A stretch of DNA of 64,000 bases from Spirosoma oryzicola (GCF_021233055.1 NZ_CP089538.1:4542501-4606500), one strand, 5' to 3'. Positions 8,813 to 19,327 are shown, counted from the stretch's first letter. A program made the numbers and translations. The notes: a model not told the origin generated them from the sequence alone.

Positions 8813-9178
8813 TTAAACACGCAGCAACAGTTGCAACAACCTGTCCACATCGACTGGTTTAGAAATATAATCGGCTGCTCCGGCCTCTAAACACTTTTCC
8901 CGGTCGCCCACCATCGCCTGTGCCGTAACCGCAATAATGGATGTATGACGACGCTTCTCAATGTTTTTTATCCGAGGGATTGCCTCATACCCATCCATTT
9001 CGGGCATCATCATATCGATTAGAATGATGTCAACTACCGCATCCGTTTTCAATAAATCGAGCGCTTCCTGCGCGCTATTGCAGGAAACACAGTCGAATGA
9101 TTTCGCTTTTAGGGTGGCCGTCAACGCAAAAATATTTCTTGCATCATCGTCAATTATTAAAACCCGTTTCTTACTCAT
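8813..9178 (-). CDS. Stand-alone response-regulator receiver
   Basis: A 121-aa CheY-like protein consisting of one REC domain and no output domain. The acidic pocket is IIDDD near residue 10, the phospho-acceptor Asp lies in IILIDMMMPEMDGY, and the conserved Lys is in DYISKPVD. It closely resembles the third receiver of the neighbouring hybrid kinase (DARNIFALTATL against DVRNIFSLSKAL), which suggests duplication from that domain. As a diffusible receiver it could carry phosphate from the hybrid kinase to other partners. Confidence 0.9.
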   Translation of the reverse strand: MSKKRVLIIDDDARNIFALTATLKAKSFDCVSCNSAQEALDLLKTDAVVDIILIDMMMPEMDGYEAIPRIKNIEKRRHTSIIAVTAQAMVGDREKCLEAGAADYISKPVDVDRLLQLLLRV

Positions 9179-9226
9179 GTTTCAGATTGTATAAGAATAG
9201 CCCGCTTACAAAAGACACGATTACTA

Positions 9227-12200
9227 TCAAGCCCGGTCGTACAACCAAACCCGTAACAACGAAATTAGCTGATCGATATCGACTGGTTTGGTAATATAGT
9301 CAGAAGCGCCCGCCTGAATGCATCGTTCCCGATCACCGGTCATTGCTTTGGCCGTAACCGCGATAATAGGCAACGATTTCCACTGATAATTCTCGCGAAT
9401 TTTTTTAGCCGTTTCATAACCGTCCATCTGCGGCATCATCATATCCAGCAACACCAGATCAATGGCTGGATTTTCTTCTAATTTTTGCAGCGCTTCTTTT
9501 CCATCCAATGCCGTGACAACGTTCATTTTATAATTCTCCAATGCCTTCGACAAGGAGAAGATATTTCTGACATCGTCGTCCGCTACAAGTACCGTCTTAT
9601 TCGTCAACACCTGGCTTAGTGCGCCTAGTTTTTTTCGATCCGACAAGGCACTGGGTGCTTTCCTATTTTCATCGACCAGATGAAGAAAAAGCGAAACTTC
9701 ATCCAGCATTCGCTGATACGAATGAGCCGTTTTAACAATAATTGAATCCGCGTATTTTTTGATCTTCAACTCCTCGGCCATCGACAGGCTTTTTCCCGTG
9801 TAGATGATAATCGGCAGGTTTTCCAGGCCCGGATTTTTCTTGGCTTCCTCTAGTGTATCGTACGCTTTTTTATCCGGAATACCCATGTCCAGAATGACAC
9901 AGTTGATTTCTTCCTGTTTGAGCGCTTGTATGCCTTCTGTTATATCACTTTTTAGTTCAGAATTGATGTTGAACGACTCCAGAAAATACGCTAAGGCCTT
10001 GGCATGTTTCGGGTTGTCTTCCACGATCAGTACTTTTTTAGAGGTACTATTCAGCACGTATTCTATTTTACTGAACACCTCCTGCATTTGCTCAAAAGCC
10101 ATCGGCTTGTCCATGAAGTCGACAGCGCCTTTCAAAATACTTTCTTTTTTGAGCTTGTGCGACGACATAATATGCACCGGAATATGTCGGGTTTTCGGGT
10201 CCGCTTTTAACGCATCCATTACCTGCCAGCCACTCATGACCGGCAATTGAATGTCCAGCAGGATACCAAGCGGTTTGTAGACACCGGCGAGTTTAAGCCC
10301 TTCATCACCCCGTACGGCCACAATGCCTTTATACCCTTTCTTGCGCGAATAATCCAGCAGCGACTTGGCAAAGCCGGTATCATCCTCAACGATCAAGATT
10401 ATTTTATCGTTTTCTGTAATCGTATCCCGATCATCAGGAATCGACGGCGGAATAACGGTACTGAGGTATTTACCCAATTCAGCTTTAACCGGTTCGGGTT
10501 CTTTTACTTCCGGGGCAGGTGCGGGTGTCGGCTCAGGCCGTCGGCTTACGTAATTAGTATCGGTTTGGGTAGCTGCCTGCGTATTGGCTATCGGCAAGTG
10601 AATGGTGAACGTACTTCCTTCATTTACCTTACTGGTCAATGTAATTTCGCCACCGAGCAACTTAGCCAGCTCCCGGCTGATAGAGAGTCCTAAGCCGGTT
10701 CCACCGTACTTGCGCTTCGTCGATCCATCAGCCTGCTGAAATGCTTCGAAGATGAGCTGTTGCTTTTCGGGTGGAATGCCAATGCCGGTATCCGCAACAG
10801 CAAACTGTAAGCCGGAGTCGGTTGATTCGGACCGTTTTACCGTCAACGTTACGTTACCGGAAGACGTAAATTTGAGTGCATTGGAAATCAGATTTTTTAG
10901 AATCTGTCCTACCCGCATTTTGTCCGTTTCGATAACCGCTGGCAAGCCTGGCGCTATGTCTACGTTAAATTCAAGTTTTTTCTCATTAGCCAATGGACCA
11001 AACAGAGCCTGCAATTCGTCCGTTATTTCCTGAATTGGTACACTCATGTACTCTAACTTCATCTGACCGGCCTCAATCTTGGACAGATCGAGAATTTCGT
11101 CGATCAGGCCAAGCAATCCGTTTCCAGACGACTGAATGACTTTGGCGTATTCGACCTGATCGTCGGTCAGGTTCTCTTCGTTATTTTCCGACAGTAATCG
11201 GCTAAGCAGCAAGATTGAGTTCAGGGGTGTCCGGAGTTCGTGCGACATGTTGGCCAGGAACTCTGATTTGTACCGGGTACTTATTTCCAGCTCTTCGGCC
11301 TTTTTCTGAATCTCCTCGTTTTTCTCTTCGAGCAGGAAGCTACGTTCCTCGAGTTCGGCATTGGTCTGTTGCAGTTCCTCCTGCTGTACGCGCAATTCCT
11401 CTTCGGAAGCCTGGAGCTTCAATGCCTGGGCTTCCAGTTCAGCATTCACATTTTCAAGCTCGTTATGCTGCGCCTGTAATTCTTCCGACTGAGCCTGTGT
11501 TTCTTCGAGGAAATTTTGCAGCTTCACATAGTCCAGTGCCGAATTAATCCCGATTGCCAGCGCATCCAGGTTAGACTCCAAGAAAGCAATTTCCATCGGG
11601 CTGGGCTTGCGTAGAAGCCCGATTTCTAACGCGCCCAGGCATACGTCCGCATAAACTAAGGGAGCGATTATGACCGAAGCAGGTAGTGCGTTACCCAAAG
11701 AAGAGTTGACGGCCAAGTACGACTCAGGCAGGTCCTCAATGATGATGGTTTTTTTAGCTTTAATCGCCTGACCAACCAACCCCTCTCCCGATACGATTGT
11801 TGTCGGTGCATGGCTGGCGGCATAACTACCTATCAGCTTAAAATTCGAATCGTTATCAATAATATACACTGTACCTAAAGGTGCCTGTAGGTACCCATTG
11901 ATCGTCTCAATCAGGTTATCGGCCAGCTTTTTCAGATCACGCTCCCCCCGAATGGCCTCCGTTAGTGTCAGCGTTCCCGTTTGCAACCAGTTTTTGTTTT
12001 CCAGTTCCGTAAAGGTACTTTCTAGCGCCGATGACATGGTGTTGAGCGCCTTTCCGATCCGTCCTAAATCATCGTCACGCGTATCTTCACTCCTCACGGA
12101 ATAATTACCCTCCGCGATATCGCCGGTAATGTCCTCCATCACACCGATTCGCCGGTTTGTTTCTTTAAATTCTGCTTCTGCTCTCAGCTGATTGGCGATC

Positions 12201-12856
12201 CGGTCGTCAAGGTCTTTTTTGATGCGCAGGTACGTACTGATGGTAATCATCACTGAAATGGCAGCGGCCAACAACAACAGAAAAGGCGTGTACGTGATGT
12301 ATATCTGCTGCTGCTCAATACGGGTGTTCAAGATCGCGCTCTCTTCTTTCTTTATGCGATTGACGGTTGTTCTGAGCCCATCCATTATCTTCTTACCCCG
12401 GACCATTTCGGCGTAGCGCGCAGTAGTATCGCGACTAAAGCCTTTATAGCGCCGTGTGAGATTGATGATGCGCTGCATCTGTTCGAATTTGGCTTCGTAC
12501 AGCGTTTTTAACTCGGCCAGATTTTTCTGCTGGGTCGTATTCTCTGCGGTAAGCGACTTTACAGTATTATAACTGTTGGTGACTTTATCATACGCTCCAT
12601 TGTAAGGTTGGAGGAAAAGTGGATCAAGCGTTAGCAAGTACCCACGCTGTCCTGTTTCAGCGTCTTTCACATGGGAGATGACGTTCTCCGACTCGATTAA
12701 TACCTGATTGGTGTGGTTGACTAATTGGGAATTAGTAATAAGCTTCTGAATGCTGTAATACGAAGCAACAAGACTGACAATCAACAGAATCGTTGATATG
12801 GAAAAGACAATCTGCAACTGTCGTATCACCGAGTTTGACGTCGAGTAGTGCGGCAT
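9227..12856 (-). CDS. Hybrid histidine kinase: CHASE3-HAMP-GAF-HisKA-HATPase-REC-REC-REC
   Basis: 1209 aa. TM1 at about 15-35 and TM2 at about 190-210 bracket a CHASE3 sensor (AETGQRGYLLT motif). HAMP follows, then GAF (about 300-440), and a long Glu/Gln-rich coiled coil (about 440-545) with TSEELQAQ-like heptads. HisKA has the phospho-acceptor His in FLANMSHELRTPLNS. HATPase has ADTGIGIP and GGTGLGLSI. Three receivers fill about 825-1205, with Asp in LLDIQLPVMSG, VILDMGIPDKKAY and LLDMMMPQMDGY. The middle one has an atypical post-Asp loop. It lies 22 bp after the REC-PAS-kinase gene. The multi-receiver layout suggests a phosphorelay or signal-integrating hub. Confidence 0.93.
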   Translation of the reverse strand: MPHYSTSNSVIRQLQIVFSISTILLIVSLVASYYSIQKLITNSQLVNHTNQVLIESENVISHVKDAETGQRGYLLTLDPLFLQPYNGAYDKVTNSYNTVKSLTAENTTQQKNLAELKTLYEAKFEQMQRIINLTRRYKGFSRDTTARYAEMVRGKKIMDGLRTTVNRIKKEESAILNTRIEQQQIYITYTPFLLLLAAAISVMITISTYLRIKKDLDDRIANQLRAEAEFKETNRRIGVMEDITGDIAEGNYSVRSEDTRDDDLGRIGKALNTMSSALESTFTELENKNWLQTGTLTLTEAIRGERDLKKLADNLIETINGYLQAPLGTVYIIDNDSNFKLIGSYAASHAPTTIVSGEGLVGQAIKAKKTIIIEDLPESYLAVNSSLGNALPASVIIAPLVYADVCLGALEIGLLRKPSPMEIAFLESNLDALAIGINSALDYVKLQNFLEETQAQSEELQAQHNELENVNAELEAQALKLQASEEELRVQQEELQQTNAELEERSFLLEEKNEEIQKKAEELEISTRYKSEFLANMSHELRTPLNSILLLSRLLSENNEENLTDDQVEYAKVIQSSGNGLLGLIDEILDLSKIEAGQMKLEYMSVPIQEITDELQALFGPLANEKKLEFNVDIAPGLPAVIETDKMRVGQILKNLISNALKFTSSGNVTLTVKRSESTDSGLQFAVADTGIGIPPEKQQLIFEAFQQADGSTKRKYGGTGLGLSISRELAKLLGGEITLTSKVNEGSTFTIHLPIANTQAATQTDTNYVSRRPEPTPAPAPEVKEPEPVKAELGKYLSTVIPPSIPDDRDTITENDKIILIVEDDTGFAKSLLDYSRKKGYKGIVAVRGDEGLKLAGVYKPLGILLDIQLPVMSGWQVMDALKADPKTRHIPVHIMSSHKLKKESILKGAVDFMDKPMAFEQMQEVFSKIEYVLNSTSKKVLIVEDNPKHAKALAYFLESFNINSELKSDITEGIQALKQEEINCVILDMGIPDKKAYDTLEEAKKNPGLENLPIIIYTGKSLSMAEELKIKKYADSIIVKTAHSYQRMLDEVSLFLHLVDENRKAPSALSDRKKLGALSQVLTNKTVLVADDDVRNIFSLSKALENYKMNVVTALDGKEALQKLEENPAIDLVLLDMMMPQMDGYETAKKIRENYQWKSLPIIAVTAKAMTGDRERCIQAGASDYITKPVDIDQLISLLRVWLYDRA

Positions 12857-12877
12857 GTTTACTTGGAAAGAAATGCG

Positions 12878-14467
12878 TTAATAGGTAGCGACTGGCTCAT
12901 TGACTTGCTGAACGGGCAGAACAAGGATAAATCGAGTTCCTTCATCCAGTCGGCTCTGGGCGGAAATAACACCGTTGTGTTTGTCAATATTCTTTTTGGC
13001 AATGGCTAGTCCGATACCGGTACCTTCGTAGCTGGTTCGGTTGTTCAATCGTTGGAAGATTACAAAGATCCGATCCAGGAATTTTTCGTCGAATCCGATC
13101 CCATTGTCACTGACGATAATGCGGCAGAACTGCCCATCGGCACTGGGTTCACTGTTCACGTCTTTACCACCAATGAGTTCGGCGCTAATGGTAATGACGG
13201 GCGCAACATCTTTTTTAGAGAACTTGAGCGCATTGCTGATCAGATTCTGGAAGACTTGCCTGATCCGTCCCGGTACCGTATCAATTATGGGCAATGAATC
13301 GATTGAAACAACCGCGCCCTTTTTGCTAATCGTGTCCTTAAAGTCAACCAAAATCTCGGTAAGCAATGTATTGAGGTTCGTTGGCTTGAACACCGCCGGT
13401 TTGGCTAATTGCGAGTATGCCAATAGATCATCAATAAGCTTCGACAAGCGAGCGGATGACTTAATGGACCGATCAAGATAAGAAATGGCTTCCGGGTTTT
13501 CTTTTAAGTACCGATCCTTAATGAGGTCGTTCAGGAGTTGTATTTTCCGTAACGGCTCTTTCAGATCATGGGATACCACCCAGGTAAATTGCTGAAGCTC
13601 GTGGTTGGTTGTTTCCAGCTCTGTATTTTTAAACAGCAATTCTTTCGTTCGGGTCGACACCTGCTCTTCAAGCAGCTCCGTAGTCATCTTTTGCGGGTGA
13701 ATGTCCGTGAAGGTACCCACCCATCGAACCGTTACGTCTTGCTGTTTTATGGGGATAATCCGCAGCAGATGGTATCGATACTCACCCGTAGCAAGCTTTT
13801 TCAAACGCACTTCACGCGTAAACTCAATTCCTCTCCCGAAATAGGTTGGCCACTCTCGACACACATCTTCGTCATCATGGTGAACAGCGGGAAAAGCCAT
13901 TGGGTCCATTGAGTAATCGAACCAGTACTCATTCGAGTATTCGATTCGTCCGTCCGTGTCGACCGTAAACGCCATTTGCGGCAACGAAGCCAGCACCAAC
14001 CGCAACTCTTCTACGCGTCCGGCCAGTTCTTCCTGCGCCCGCTTTCGTACCTCAATCTCATTACGGAGAGAGTCCTGCGTTGCTCGTAGTTCCTGCTGCT
14101 GTTCGTAAAGCCTTTGAAGCGTTTTGACCTTCAACACCAAAATGTCGGGATCAACAGGTTTTGTCAGGTAATCTATTCCGCCGGATGTATAGCCTTTTGT
14201 AATAAACTTTTTCTCAGTGTTGACAGCCGACAGAAAAATAATGGATGTGTCCTTCGACTTACTAAACCCACTTATTGCGTTAGCGACTTCAAAGCCGTCC
14301 ATCCCAGGCATTTGTACGTCCAGAATGATGACAGAGTAGTTCGTTTTGAGTATCTTTTTTAAGGCTTCTTCACCTGAATCTGCAATGTCAACAGAAAACT
14401 TATGAAGCTCTAAGATCTTTTTAAGCGGAAGGATGTTTTCTGGTCTATCATCAACAATAAGAACCAT
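12878..14467 (-). CDS. REC-PAS-histidine kinase
   Basis: A 529-aa soluble kinase, first gene of the operon. An N-terminal receiver (about 1-120; Asp in VIILDVQMPGMDGF, Lys in DYLTKPVD) leads through a coiled coil to a PAS domain (about 155-275). HisKA follows with His in FTWVVSHDLKEPLRK, then HATPase with SDNGIGFDEKF and YEGTGIGLAIAKK. The SHDLKEPL form is typical of phytochrome-like/PAS kinases that act on separate receivers. A receiver at the N-terminus makes it a response regulator with kinase output, so it can take phosphate from another kinase. The ATG at 14467 has a 383-bp intergenic region in front, shared with the divergent acyl-CoA synthetase. Confidence 0.92.
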   Translation of the reverse strand: MVLIVDDRPENILPLKKILELHKFSVDIADSGEEALKKILKTNYSVIILDVQMPGMDGFEVANAISGFSKSKDTSIIFLSAVNTEKKFITKGYTSGGIDYLTKPVDPDILVLKVKTLQRLYEQQQELRATQDSLRNEIEVRKRAQEELAGRVEELRLVLASLPQMAFTVDTDGRIEYSNEYWFDYSMDPMAFPAVHHDDEDVCREWPTYFGRGIEFTREVRLKKLATGEYRYHLLRIIPIKQQDVTVRWVGTFTDIHPQKMTTELLEEQVSTRTKELLFKNTELETTNHELQQFTWVVSHDLKEPLRKIQLLNDLIKDRYLKENPEAISYLDRSIKSSARLSKLIDDLLAYSQLAKPAVFKPTNLNTLLTEILVDFKDTISKKGAVVSIDSLPIIDTVPGRIRQVFQNLISNALKFSKKDVAPVITISAELIGGKDVNSEPSADGQFCRIIVSDNGIGFDEKFLDRIFVIFQRLNNRTSYEGTGIGLAIAKKNIDKHNGVISAQSRLDEGTRFILVLPVQQVNEPVATY

Positions 14468-14850
14468 CTTTGTGATAACTGTTTGTAACGTTGTATAAGC
14501 CGCAATTTGCGGTTTTTTTGTTAGAGTAAGCGGATTTCTTCAGGATGAGTCGTTGTGAACGCTCAGAAACGCCCCCCTACCAAATAGTATGTGAAGATAA
14601 CGCTGTTAGACAAGTGCCACCAAATCAATCGTGTTCATAACAATCAAAAAACGGTGTTACTTCTTGTATGGCCCGGCTGAATAGTCGATATGGCTTGGCC
14701 AGTTACTTACTCACTTTCTCTTTTGTCATGCGTGCATGGATCATGCCAGCAACTTCCCCTGTTCACCTTCGCAATTAGTTCTATTTTTTCTATTGATAGT
14801 TCAAACTATTGTTCATTTTTACGTTTCTTAGAAAAGACTATTCATGAATC
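14468..14850. other. Divergent intergenic region, 383 bp
   Basis: This gap separates the signalling operon (leftward) from the acyl-CoA synthetase gene (rightward), so promoters for both are expected. No exact TAnnTTTG box was found. One clear structure is AAGCCGCA (14497-14504) pairing with TGCGG plus T's (14508-14515), with a T7 run after it. It is terminator-like for plus-strand transcription leaving the antisense side of the operon. No reading frame is credible. Confidence 0.4.
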
Positions 14851-16530
14851 ATGATCCAGACGAAACTGATTCCGCGTACTTCTGAGGCATTTGAGCCGCC
14901 AATGCTTATAAAAAACATATTAGCGGAGTCGCTTAAGTACGAGCCACATCGTGAAATTGTTTATCGGGATTTATTCCGGATGAATTATATCGAATTCAAC
15001 AAACGGGTGCGCCGGTTGGCTAATGTTTTGACCGGACTCGGTGTTAAACCGGGCGATACGGTTGCGGTGTTAGACTGGGACAGCCATTGGTATCTCGAAT
15101 GCTTTTTCGGTGTAACGAGCATTGGTGCTATTCTCCATACGGTCAATGTCCGCTTATCCCCCGCGCAAATCCTGTACACCATGAATCATGCGCAGGATAA
15201 TATTGTGCTAATTCACGAAGATTTTCTGCCGATCCTTAATGCCATAAAAGACCAATTAACAACCGTCGAAACCTTTGTCCTTATAAGCGATAAAGTATAT
15301 ACCGACCTGAATGCTGTTGGTCAGGTGCCTGCGGGCTTTGTGGGTGAGTACGAAGCCATGCTCCGTGATGCTCCCGATCAGTTTGATTTTCCTGATTTTG
15401 ACGAAAACACGTGGGCCACTACGTTCTACACGACGGGCACCACGGGCAATCCTAAAGGCGTTTATTTTTCGCACCGGCAGTTGTTCATGCACACAATGAG
15501 TCTGCTGACTTATTTGATCGGCTACGAAGCCCTCCCGTTCAAATCGCGAACGGATGTGTACATGCCTATTACGCCCATGTTTCACGTTCATGCCTGGGGC
15601 TTTCCGTTTCTAGCTACGATCATGGCGGCAAAACAAGTTTATCCAGGCCGTTACGAACCTGAAATGCTCCTGAAGTTGCTCGTTACCGAAGGCGTCACAC
15701 TGTCGCATTGCGTTCCTACCATTCTGAATATGCTCGTCAGCAGCCCCGCTGCGCAGAAATTTCGTGACCAGCTGAGCCGCTGGAGCGTGTTGATTGGTGG
15801 TTCTGCATTGACAAAAGGACTTGCCAAAGCCGCTATGGATCTGGGCATCAACATAACGTCAGGCTATGGCATGTCTGAAACGGCACCCATCTTATCAGTT
15901 GTGTATTTAAACGATAGTGAGCGGACGCTACCGCTTGACGAACAGATTGATTTGCGTACGCGCGCGGGTCGCATTGCGCCTTTTGTGGAAGCTAGACTTA
16001 TGGACGATACGGGACAGTTTATCGCTCATGATGGCCAATCGCTTGGCGAGATTGTCGTGCGAACGCCCTGGACAACACAAGGGTATTACAACGATGATGA
16101 ACGAGGAGCCGAACTCTGGCGTAACGGCTGGCTGCATACCGGCGATGTTGCCAGCATAACGCCTGACCACTGGGTCGTCATCGCTGACCGAACCAAAGAC
16201 GTGATCAAAACGGGTGGTGAATGGGTTTCTTCCCTGGATATGGAAGACGTTTTATCGCAGGTCGAGGGTGTAGCAGAATCCGCTGTTGTCGGCTTGCCCG
16301 ACGAACGCTGGGGAGAACGTCCTTATGCGCTTATTGTTCAGAAACCGGGCTATGACTTAACAGCAGAAGGCATCAAAGCACGTTTGCAGTCTCAAATTGA
16401 ACGGGGCGAGTTACATAAATGGTATATGCCCGACCGGATCTTGTTTGTTCCGGAAATTCCGAAGACCAGTGTTGGCAAGATTGACAAAAAACGCATCCGT
16501 GCTGAACTGAAAGAGCAAATATTTCCCTAA
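14851..16530 (+). CDS. Fatty-acyl-CoA synthetase (AMP-forming)
   Basis: A 559-aa member of the ANL superfamily. The ATP/AMP motif is YTTGTTGNPKGVYFSH (about residues 192-207). The adenylate-binding motif is GYGMSETAP. The hinge/catalytic region has DRTKDVIKTGGEWVS, and the C-terminal catalytic Lys is in TSVGKIDKKRIR. The overall pattern is closest to medium/long-chain acyl-CoA ligases of the AlkK type. It would activate fatty acids to acyl-CoA for beta-oxidation or lipid synthesis. Chain length cannot be read from sequence. The start is the first ATG after an AT-rich leader. The next gene is 84 bp downstream on the same strand. Confidence 0.9.
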   Translation: MIQTKLIPRTSEAFEPPMLIKNILAESLKYEPHREIVYRDLFRMNYIEFNKRVRRLANVLTGLGVKPGDTVAVLDWDSHWYLECFFGVTSIGAILHTVNVRLSPAQILYTMNHAQDNIVLIHEDFLPILNAIKDQLTTVETFVLISDKVYTDLNAVGQVPAGFVGEYEAMLRDAPDQFDFPDFDENTWATTFYTTGTTGNPKGVYFSHRQLFMHTMSLLTYLIGYEALPFKSRTDVYMPITPMFHVHAWGFPFLATIMAAKQVYPGRYEPEMLLKLLVTEGVTLSHCVPTILNMLVSSPAAQKFRDQLSRWSVLIGGSALTKGLAKAAMDLGINITSGYGMSETAPILSVVYLNDSERTLPLDEQIDLRTRAGRIAPFVEARLMDDTGQFIAHDGQSLGEIVVRTPWTTQGYYNDDERGAELWRNGWLHTGDVASITPDHWVVIADRTKDVIKTGGEWVSSLDMEDVLSQVEGVAESAVVGLPDERWGERPYALIVQKPGYDLTAEGIKARLQSQIERGELHKWYMPDRILFVPEIPKTSVGKIDKKRIRAELKEQIFP

Positions 16531-16614
16531 ACAATTGCCCACTGACAACATATAGAACCCGTAGCGGTTTATTTTTCACAGCCAACGATCCACAACGCAT
16601 CAGGCTCCTCACTA

Positions 16615-17106
16615 ATGACCCGCATAGGCTTACTTTCAGATACCCATAGCTTTTTAGACCCGCAAATCTTCACTCATTTTGATCAGTGCGATGAAGTATG
16701 GCATGCAGGAGATATCGGCTCATTGTCCATTGTAGAGCAATTACGTGCTTTTCGGCCACTTCGTATTGTCTGCGGAAACATCGATCGTGAAAGCAACGAT
16801 CTACCCGCTCATCAACGATTTCACCTGGAAGGTCTTGATATTTGGATGACCCACATTGGAGGAACACCACCAAAGTACAACCCGATAACCCGGCCCAATC
16901 TGCAGTTAAACCCTCCGGATCTATTTGTGTGTGGACACTCCCATATTTTGAAAGTCGTACGTGACGCGAAAATGCACGATCTACTTTTTATGAATCCAGG
17001 CGCAGCTGGTAAAACGGGTTTTCATCAAATGCGGACAGCTTTACGATTTACGCTTGATGATGGGCGCATTGCCGATATGCAAGCGATTGAGCTTGGAAAA
17101 AAATAA
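16615..17106 (+). CDS. YfcE/MJ0936-family metallophosphoesterase
   Basis: A 163-aa calcineurin-like phosphoesterase. The dinuclear metal motifs are in order: LLSDTHS (Asp, His), WHAGDIG (Asp), VCGNID (Asn), MTHIGG (His) and CGHSHI (His, His). The family hydrolyses phosphodiesters in vitro; the physiological substrate is unknown. The length is normal. It is cytoplasmic, with no signal peptide. It ends just before an 18-bp bidirectional terminator facing ftsH. Confidence 0.88.
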   Translation: MTRIGLLSDTHSFLDPQIFTHFDQCDEVWHAGDIGSLSIVEQLRAFRPLRIVCGNIDRESNDLPAHQRFHLEGLDIWMTHIGGTPPKYNPITRPNLQLNPPDLFVCGHSHILKVVRDAKMHDLLFMNPGAAGKTGFHQMRTALRFTLDDGRIADMQAIELGKK

Positions 17107-17121
17107 GGTGTTTTGGCATAA

Positions 17122-17161
17122 AACAAGAAGGCCCGCATTCTCAAATGCGGGCCTTCTTGTT
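17122..17161. terminator. 18-bp palindromic terminator with TTCTCAAA loop
   Basis: AACAAGAAGGCCCGCATT (17122-17139), loop CTCA, AATGCGGGCCTTCTTGTT (17144-17161): a perfect stem between the convergent phosphoesterase and ftsH genes. A terminator role in both directions is likely, although the T run is weak. Its loop context TTCTCAAA is the reverse complement of the TTTGAGAA octamer in the dispersed hairpin family. Confidence 0.85.
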
Positions 17162-17174
17162 TACTTATTCTATC

Positions 17175-19205
17175 TTACAAAGGAAGCGATTCCGGTTCGG
17201 TCTCAGCAGGTTTTGCTTCTTTACCGATTTCTTCTTTCACTTCTTCTGCAACACCTTTGTTCTTATAGGCTTGGTAGACCGTTTCACGCTCGAATGGACG
17301 TTTACCGATTAACCGAACTAGGTCATTTTGATAAAGAATCTCTTTCTCGAGTAATTCTTTAGCAATGACTTCTAACTCTTGACGCTTATCGGTTAGCATG
17401 TCCTTAGTGCGTGTGTAAGCGATATCAACAATCTTACGAACTTCCTCGTCAATATGCTTCGCTGTTTCTTCCGAATAAGGCTTGTTGAAGGCATAGTCTG
17501 ATTGCTTGGAGTCGTAGAACGATACGTTACCGATTTTGTCGTTCATACCGTACATCGTCACCATGCTGTAAGCAAGCTTGGTAATACGCTCCAGATCACT
17601 CAGCGCACCCGTCGAAACCTTACCGAAGATGATATCTTCTGCGGCCCGTCCGCCTAACGCCATGCACATCTCATCCATGAGTTGCTCAGTACGGTACAAG
17701 TACTGCTCACGCGGCAGGTATTGCGCATAACCAAGCGCGGCTACGCCACGTGGTACGATCGTTACTTTTACAAGTGGGTCGGCATGCTCGAGGAACCAGC
17801 CTGCTACAGCATGCCCAGCTTCGTGATAAGCAACAATTTCCTTTTCCTCGGGCGAAATCAGTTTGTTTTTCTTTTCCAGACCACCAATAACACGATCCAT
17901 CGCATCTTGGAAATCTTTCATGTCCACTGCCTCTTTGTCACTCCGGGCAGCAATCAGAGCCGCTTCGTTACACACGTTGGCAATCTCAGCTCCGGCAAAA
18001 CCAGGTGTCTGCGCAGCTAATTCTTTCGGATCAACATCTGCTGCCAGTTTTATTGGCTTCAAGTGTACGCGGAAGATCGCTTCACGACCAACGATATCTG
18101 GCTTATCAATGCTAATCTGACGGTCAAAACGGCCAGGACGTTGCAAAGCGGAGTCAAGTACGTCAGGACGGTTCGTTGCGGCCAGGATAATAATACCTGA
18201 ATCCGTAGCAAAACCATCCATCTCAACGAGCAGCGAGTTCAGCGTGTTCTCGCGCTCGTCATTGGCACCAGGCATGGAACCACGGCCCCGCGAGCGACCA
18301 ACTGCGTCAATCTCATCGATAAAGATGATACAAGGCGCTTTCTCTTTAGCCTGCTTGAACAAGTCACGAACGCGGGCAGCACCCACACCGACGAACATTT
18401 CAACGAAGTCAGAACCCGATAGCGAGAAGAATGGAACACCAGCTTCACCGGCAACGGCTTTCGCCAGCAAGGTTTTACCCGTACCCGGAGGGCCAATCAA
18501 CAGCGCACCTTTAGGAATTTTAGCACCAAGCTTCGTAAACTTAGTAGGATTCTTAAGGTAGTCGACTATTTCTTTGATCTCTTCTTTCGCTTCGTCCAGA
18601 CCAGCTACATCGTTGAACGTGATCTTTACTTTGTTATCAGCGTCAAACAGGGCGGCTTTCGATTTACCAATGTTGAAGATCTGACCACCAGGCCCTCCTG
18701 CTCCAGACATACGGCCCAGTAAGAAATACATAGCCAAGATCATGACAATCAGGAAGCCCCAGGTACTGATGATACTGCCAAAGTCGCTCCGCGTCTCGAA
18801 CTTATAGTCGATCTTTTCATTGTCAGGTACACCCTGCTGCAATTGGTCCAGATCTTTTTTGAACGATTCGCCAGAAGCAACCTGAAACTGAAAATGAGGC
18901 CCGTGACTCGTACCAAAGTAGGGTTTATCAGCAAACATGTTCCGATATTTCGGACTCTGAGCTGCCTGCTGCGTGAGCGTTACTTCGGCAATCTTATCGT
19001 TAACGACGATAACATCGGCTACCTCACGTTCCTTCACCATACGCTCGAAACGCTTTTGCGAAATATCGTGTGTCGAAGAGCTTTTGTTGAAGAACGTGAT
19101 GCCCAGAATAGCTGCGATTAACAGCGCAACAATCCACCCCTGAAAGTTAGGCTTTCTTGGACCACCACGGGGTACTAATGGATTTCTATTATTGTTTTCT
19201 GACAT
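17175..19205 (-). CDS. ftsH: ATP-dependent zinc metalloprotease FtsH
   Basis: 676 aa, a usual length for Bacteroidota FtsH. TM1 is at about 25-40 and TM2 at about 148-165, bracketing a periplasmic domain. The AAA+ domain has Walker [14 protein letters not shown], Walker [11 protein letters not shown] and the second region of homology [19 protein letters not shown]. The protease motif is HEAGH, with a downstream Asp ligand in the peptidase domain. The protein forms a membrane hexamer that degrades misfolded membrane proteins and short-lived regulators. It follows rsfS with a 122-bp gap in the same orientation, a conserved neighbourhood in this phylum. Confidence 0.97.
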   Translation of the reverse strand: MSENNNRNPLVPRGGPRKPNFQGWIVALLIAAILGITFFNKSSSTHDISQKRFERMVKEREVADVIVVNDKIAEVTLTQQAAQSPKYRNMFADKPYFGTSHGPHFQFQVASGESFKKDLDQLQQGVPDNEKIDYKFETRSDFGSIISTWGFLIVMILAMYFLLGRMSGAGGPGGQIFNIGKSKAALFDADNKVKITFNDVAGLDEAKEEIKEIVDYLKNPTKFTKLGAKIPKGALLIGPPGTGKTLLAKAVAGEAGVPFFSLSGSDFVEMFVGVGAARVRDLFKQAKEKAPCIIFIDEIDAVGRSRGRGSMPGANDERENTLNSLLVEMDGFATDSGIIILAATNRPDVLDSALQRPGRFDRQISIDKPDIVGREAIFRVHLKPIKLAADVDPKELAAQTPGFAGAEIANVCNEAALIAARSDKEAVDMKDFQDAMDRVIGGLEKKNKLISPEEKEIVAYHEAGHAVAGWFLEHADPLVKVTIVPRGVAALGYAQYLPREQYLYRTEQLMDEMCMALGGRAAEDIIFGKVSTGALSDLERITKLAYSMVTMYGMNDKIGNVSFYDSKQSDYAFNKPYSEETAKHIDEEVRKIVDIAYTRTKDMLTDKRQELEVIAKELLEKEILYQNDLVRLIGKRPFERETVYQAYKNKGVAEEVKEEIGKEAKPAETEPESLPL

Positions 19206-19327
19206 TTCCTCAGGTTGTACATAACGGATTTTAACAGTAACACCGTTTAGAAGACGAATGTTTCTATAACGGAACGGTTCGGACAGACGGTTTGTCCGTC
19301 CGATAAGCGGTTAATTAAGACCTTCTT

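Noticed and set aside
14497..14519. Terminator of the signalling operon
   Set aside because: It lies upstream of the operon's first gene and its T run is on the opposite strand; kept only as a note.
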